Assembly: GCA_016841125.1 (NCBI GenBank)
Contig: JAENZU010000139.1
Location: 1 to 7,839 of the forward strand
Direction: 5' to 3'
From: Melioribacter sp.
GTDB taxonomy: Bacteria > Bacteroidota > Ignavibacteria > Ignavibacteriales > Melioribacteraceae
DNA: 7,839 nucleotides
In this document: positions 7,084-7,839 of the stretch, in pieces
How positions within the stretch are numbered: position 1 is the stretch's first letter
Layout: each line of letters starts with the position of its first letter
The notes under the pieces: generated by a model
What the model was told of the DNA's origin: nothing
Seen by the model: the letters and a program-made list of their open reading frames with translations, nothing else
Databases searched by the model: none
Translations under genes and position numbers: made by a program

Positions 7084-7839
7084 CTTCAAAAGCATTAGTT
7101 TTTTGATTGTCTGAAATCTACCCTCAGCCTCAAACCGCAGAAGATAAACGCCGCTTGCCAATCCGCTTCCGTTGAATTCAATTTTGTGCGGACCGGGCAG
7201 CAGTTCTTTATTCAGCAGTGTTCTAATCTCTCTGCCGAGGATGTCGTAAACTTTTACGACTGTGCGGAGTGATGCTTTTCCTATCCCTTCAATCACCGGC
7301 AGATTGAATTCAATGGTGGTTGATGCATTAAACGGATTGGGATAATTATTCGAAATGCTGAACTCATTTGGAAATATATTTTGATTCTTATCATTTAATT
7401 TTTGTATCTCATTGAAATAGTAATCAACCAATTCCGGAGCTTTTTCTTTCAGTTTAGTAACACTATTTAATCTATCCGAACCTCTTGCCATATAAATTGC
7501 AAAAACCACTTCCTGTGCATCTCCCGGCGCCATTGTAAACGGACCAGAGGACATTAGATAGCTTCTATCATCAGGCGAGGGGGCATTGCCTGGCCAACCC
7601 CCCTGACCTTCATACCAGCCGGTTTCTTCAATAGGGTCGCCGTACAAACAGTAAGTAGTCGGATTGCCTGTTGTCGGATCAATGATCGGATCGCCGTTCC
7701 ATAACTTTCCCTGCATTTGGTAATACATCTGATTTGAACCCGCATAAACTCCCAAATCCGGATCACTATAAGTAGTATTTGAACCAATATATAAATGGAA
7801 TGCTGTAATCGGCAGATTTTTATAACCTTTTATCCATCC
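7081..7839 (-). CDS. Giant secreted protein with T9SS sorting domain, array copy C (N-terminus outside window)
   Basis: The last 252 residues of a third paralog; the frame is open to the window edge. The first visible residues, GWIKGYKNLPITAFHLYIG, align with residues ~704 onward of the complete copies, so about 700 residues are missing only because the window ends. The TTG at 7753-7755 is an internal Leu codon (DPDLGVYAG), not a start. Visible parts are the end of the conserved module (QMQGKLWNGDPIIDP, TGWYEGQGGWPGNAPSP, MSSGPFTMAPGDAQEVVFAIYMARG) and the T9SS type A sorting domain (NYPNPFN, KVYDILGREI, GVYLLRF, KKLMLLK). The last 96 residues differ from copy A at 6 positions and from copy B at about 9. 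Presumably it has the same signal peptide, propeller and Ig-like domains, but these cannot be seen. It is the most upstream visible gene of the array, so the promoter or further copies lie beyond 7839. Confidence 0.92.
   Translation of the reverse strand, partial: GWIKGYKNLPITAFHLYIGSNTTYSDPDLGVYAGSNQMYYQMQGKLWNGDPIIDPTTGNPTTYCLYGDPIEETGWYEGQGGWPGNAPSPDDRSYLMSSGPFTMAPGDAQEVVFAIYMARGSDRLNSVTKLKEKAPELVDYYFNEIQKLNDKNQNIFPNEFSISNNYPNPFNASTTIEFNLPVIEGIGKASLRTVVKVYDILGREIRTLLNKELLPGPHKIEFNGSGLASGVYLLRFEAEGRFQTIKKLMLLK

Larger units (their letters stand above)
1340..7839 (-). repeat. Tandem gene-duplication array, unit about 2.87 kb, at least three copies
   Basis: Three direct repeats of a whole gene start (in plus coordinates) at 1340, 4206 and 7081, giving periods of 2866 and 2875 bp. 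The unit runs from ribosome site to stop codon. Junctions B/A and C/B are nearly identical over the stop, spacer and start. On the distal side, homology of the last copy ends at its own stop codon (TTTCAAAAGC at 1343 against CTTCAAAAGC in the others). No inverted repeats or transposase genes flank the visible part. The pattern fits unequal crossing-over or replication slippage over a whole gene, followed by divergence. Confidence 0.85.

Noticed and set aside
7753..7755. TTG as a start codon that would make copy C a short 224-aa secreted protein
   Set aside because: The frame stays open to the window edge and the upstream residues align with the other copies, so this is an internal Leu and the gene is cut only by the window.
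7554..7787. 77-codon minus-strand open frame overlapping copy C
   Set aside because: It is an out-of-frame shadow of the conserved module; the in-frame product aligns residue by residue with copies A and B.

Overview
The window looks like chromosomal DNA of a moderately AT-rich, Gram-negative, gliding-type lineage of the Bacteroidota/Chlorobi/Ignavibacteria group. Two things point there. Three proteins end in a type IX secretion system (T9SS, Por) type A C-terminal sorting domain, and their central region matches in style a large family of uncharacterised secreted proteins that I associate with Ignavibacteria and relatives. This is recognition from memory, not a search.

Layout. (1) 1-899, plus strand: the C-terminal ~299 residues of the transcription-repair coupling factor Mfd, a housekeeping gene. 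It has an odd Trp in helicase motif VI. (2) 899-1163, plus strand: a short coding-looking stretch whose ATG overlaps the mfd stop codon. It is split by an apparent single-base frameshift. (3) 1164-1339: a gene-free gap between convergent units. It holds four copies of a short CCTT(C/G)AAGG palindrome, a hairpin, a weak plus-strand terminator candidate and a degenerate ~9-10 bp tandem repeat (ATCCGTGTN-like). (4) 1340-7839, minus strand: a tandem array of three paralogous giant secreted proteins. Two are complete (951 and 954 aa) and the third is cut by the window edge. They are separated by 10 bp junctions that are almost identical, each with a Shine-Dalgarno-like GAGGT touching the previous stop codon. 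They are very probably one transcript, read from right to left, with its promoter outside the window.

The paralogs have a signal peptide, about seven blade-like repeats (a probable seven-bladed beta-propeller), an Ig-like 'PNGGEKL' domain, a ~420-residue conserved module of unknown function, and the T9SS sorting domain. The propeller differs strongly between the two complete copies (roughly a third identical by eye), while the module and sorting domain are mostly 85-95% identical. The most interesting signal is this contrast: a tandem cell-surface array with a diversified front half and a homogenised back half. Patchy identity between the non-adjacent copies suggests gene conversion. What the proteins bind or do cannot be told from the sequence.
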